Source: Rhodoferax sp.
Lineage (GTDB): Bacteria > Pseudomonadota > Gammaproteobacteria > Burkholderiales > Burkholderiaceae_C
Length of the DNA: 12,475 nt
Reading direction: 5' to 3'
NCBI GenBank assembly: GCA_018882485.1
Contig: VERU01000030.1
Coordinates: 1 to 12,475 of the forward strand
Position numbers and translations under genes: made by a program. Below are positions 11,848 through 12,475 of this stretch, in pieces; the first letter of the stretch is position 1; every line of letters starts with the position of its first letter. The notes under the pieces were generated by a model that worked only from the letters and a program-made list of their open reading frames with translations, made no database searches and was not told where the DNA came from.

Positions 11848-12475
11848 ATGCCCCCTTCCATCCGCGCCATCGCCCTGATCCTGAGCGGCCTGTGGGCCAG
11901 CCTGGCCTTTGCCCAGGCCAACTACCCCGACAAGCCCATCACGGTCATCGTGCCCTTCCCGCCCGGCATCGTGGATGGCTATGCACGGCTGGTGGCGACC
12001 AAAGCAGCGGCCATCCTGGGCACGTCGATGGTCATCAAGAACCAGGCGGGTGCCGGCCAGCGCATCGGCACAGAAGCCATGGCCAAAGCCCCCAAGGATG
12101 GCTACACGATTGGCGTGATCACCAATGCCGGTGTGGTCTCCGGTCCGGTGCTGGCCAACGCCGTGCCCTACGACCCGATCAGGGACATCAGTTACCTGAC
12201 CATGATCTTCGAGTCGCACTACCTCATCAACACGCACCCGGGCTCCGGCATCAAGACACTGGCGCAACTGGTGGACAAAGCCAGGGCAACGCCCGGCAAG
12301 CTCAACTTCGGTTCCACCGGCATGGGTACCGGCTTTCACACGGCCACCGAGCAGTTCGTCAAGAATGCCAACATCAAGATGACCCATGTGCCCTACAAGG
12401 GGGAGAGTCCGTTGCTGACCGACCTCATGGGCGGGCAGGGCGACCTGGGGTTTTCATCCATGGCCAGCCGTGCCA
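11848..12475 (+). CDS. Bug/TctC-family periplasmic solute-binding protein, N-terminal two-thirds (cut by window edge)
   Basis: The first 209 codons of a protein normally about 320-330 residues long. An N-terminal signal peptide (RAIALILSGLWASLAFAQA) with a likely cleavage after AFA near residue 22 sends it to the periplasm. The mature start YPDKPITVIVPFPPG is the classic Bug opening, followed by NQAGAGQRIGTEAMAKAPKDGYT (about 70-92), VPYDPIRD, LNFGSTGMGTGFH and THVPYKGESPLLTDLMGGQ. These proteins capture carboxylates, aromatic acids or amides for tripartite tricarboxylate transporters or as orphan receptors. The substrate loop reads PGIVDGYAR where many members have PGGxxD. It is 16 bp after the hydrolase, so it belongs to the same series. 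TctA/TctB membrane partners, if any, would lie beyond the right edge. Confidence 0.92.
   Translation, partial: MPPSIRAIALILSGLWASLAFAQANYPDKPITVIVPFPPGIVDGYARLVATKAAAILGTSMVIKNQAGAGQRIGTEAMAKAPKDGYTIGVITNAGVVSGPVLANAVPYDPIRDISYLTMIFESHYLINTHPGSGIKTLAQLVDKARATPGKLNFGSTGMGTGFHTATEQFVKNANIKMTHVPYKGESPLLTDLMGGQGDLGFSSMASRA

Noticed and set aside
1..12475. tRNA, rRNA, CRISPR array, insertion sequence or prophage genes
   Set aside because: No cloverleaf-like, rRNA-like, spaced-repeat or transposase/integrase sequence was seen on either strand. Nearly all the window is accounted for by ordinary coding sequence.

Overview
The window reads as chromosomal DNA of a high-GC betaproteobacterium, most likely Burkholderiales/Comamonadaceae (Hydrogenophaga- or Acidovorax-like). 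This rests on the strong G/C bias at third codon positions, a Bug/TctC-type periplasmic binding protein, and short intergenic repeat sequence of a kind I associate with that family. No RNA genes, transposons or CRISPR arrays were seen. Genus-level placement is inference.

Layout. (1) 1-2003, minus strand: a three-gene run. A membrane-anchored class-C beta-lactamase-fold serine hydrolase comes first, then a YbaK/EbsC-type tRNA-editing protein coupled to it by a 4-bp overlap, then a LysE-family exporter that runs off the left edge. A GC-rich repeat-like element forms the hydrolase's apparent N-terminus. (2) 2207-4159, plus: the ABC-F ATPase Uup, with an AT-rich insert in its C-terminal linker. 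(3) 4166-7193: a sulfur-transport block. A small DUF2892 membrane protein (minus) stands divergent from two half-size YeeE/YedE proteins and a SulP/STAS transporter (plus). The second YeeE gene and sulP share a GTGA overlap. (4) 7180-12475: an accessory catabolic block. A tandem HxlR regulator (minus) is divergent from a plus-strand series: thiolase-like protein, carotenoid-cleavage-oxygenase-family Fe(II) enzyme, alpha/beta hydrolase, and a Bug-type solute-binding protein cut by the right edge.

How the genes may work together. The last block is the best candidate for an undescribed system. The periplasmic binding protein would capture a substrate. The RPE65-like oxygenase would cleave a C=C bond in it, with all four iron-ligand histidines present. 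The translationally coupled hydrolase would process the product. A thiolase homologue would act on an acyl-CoA, or would have a modified role, because it keeps the nucleophilic Cys and the GHP His but has lost the NEAF and C-terminal Cys motifs. The tandem HxlR protein very probably controls the block through inverted repeats in the 123-bp divergent region. The substrate cannot be read from the sequence.
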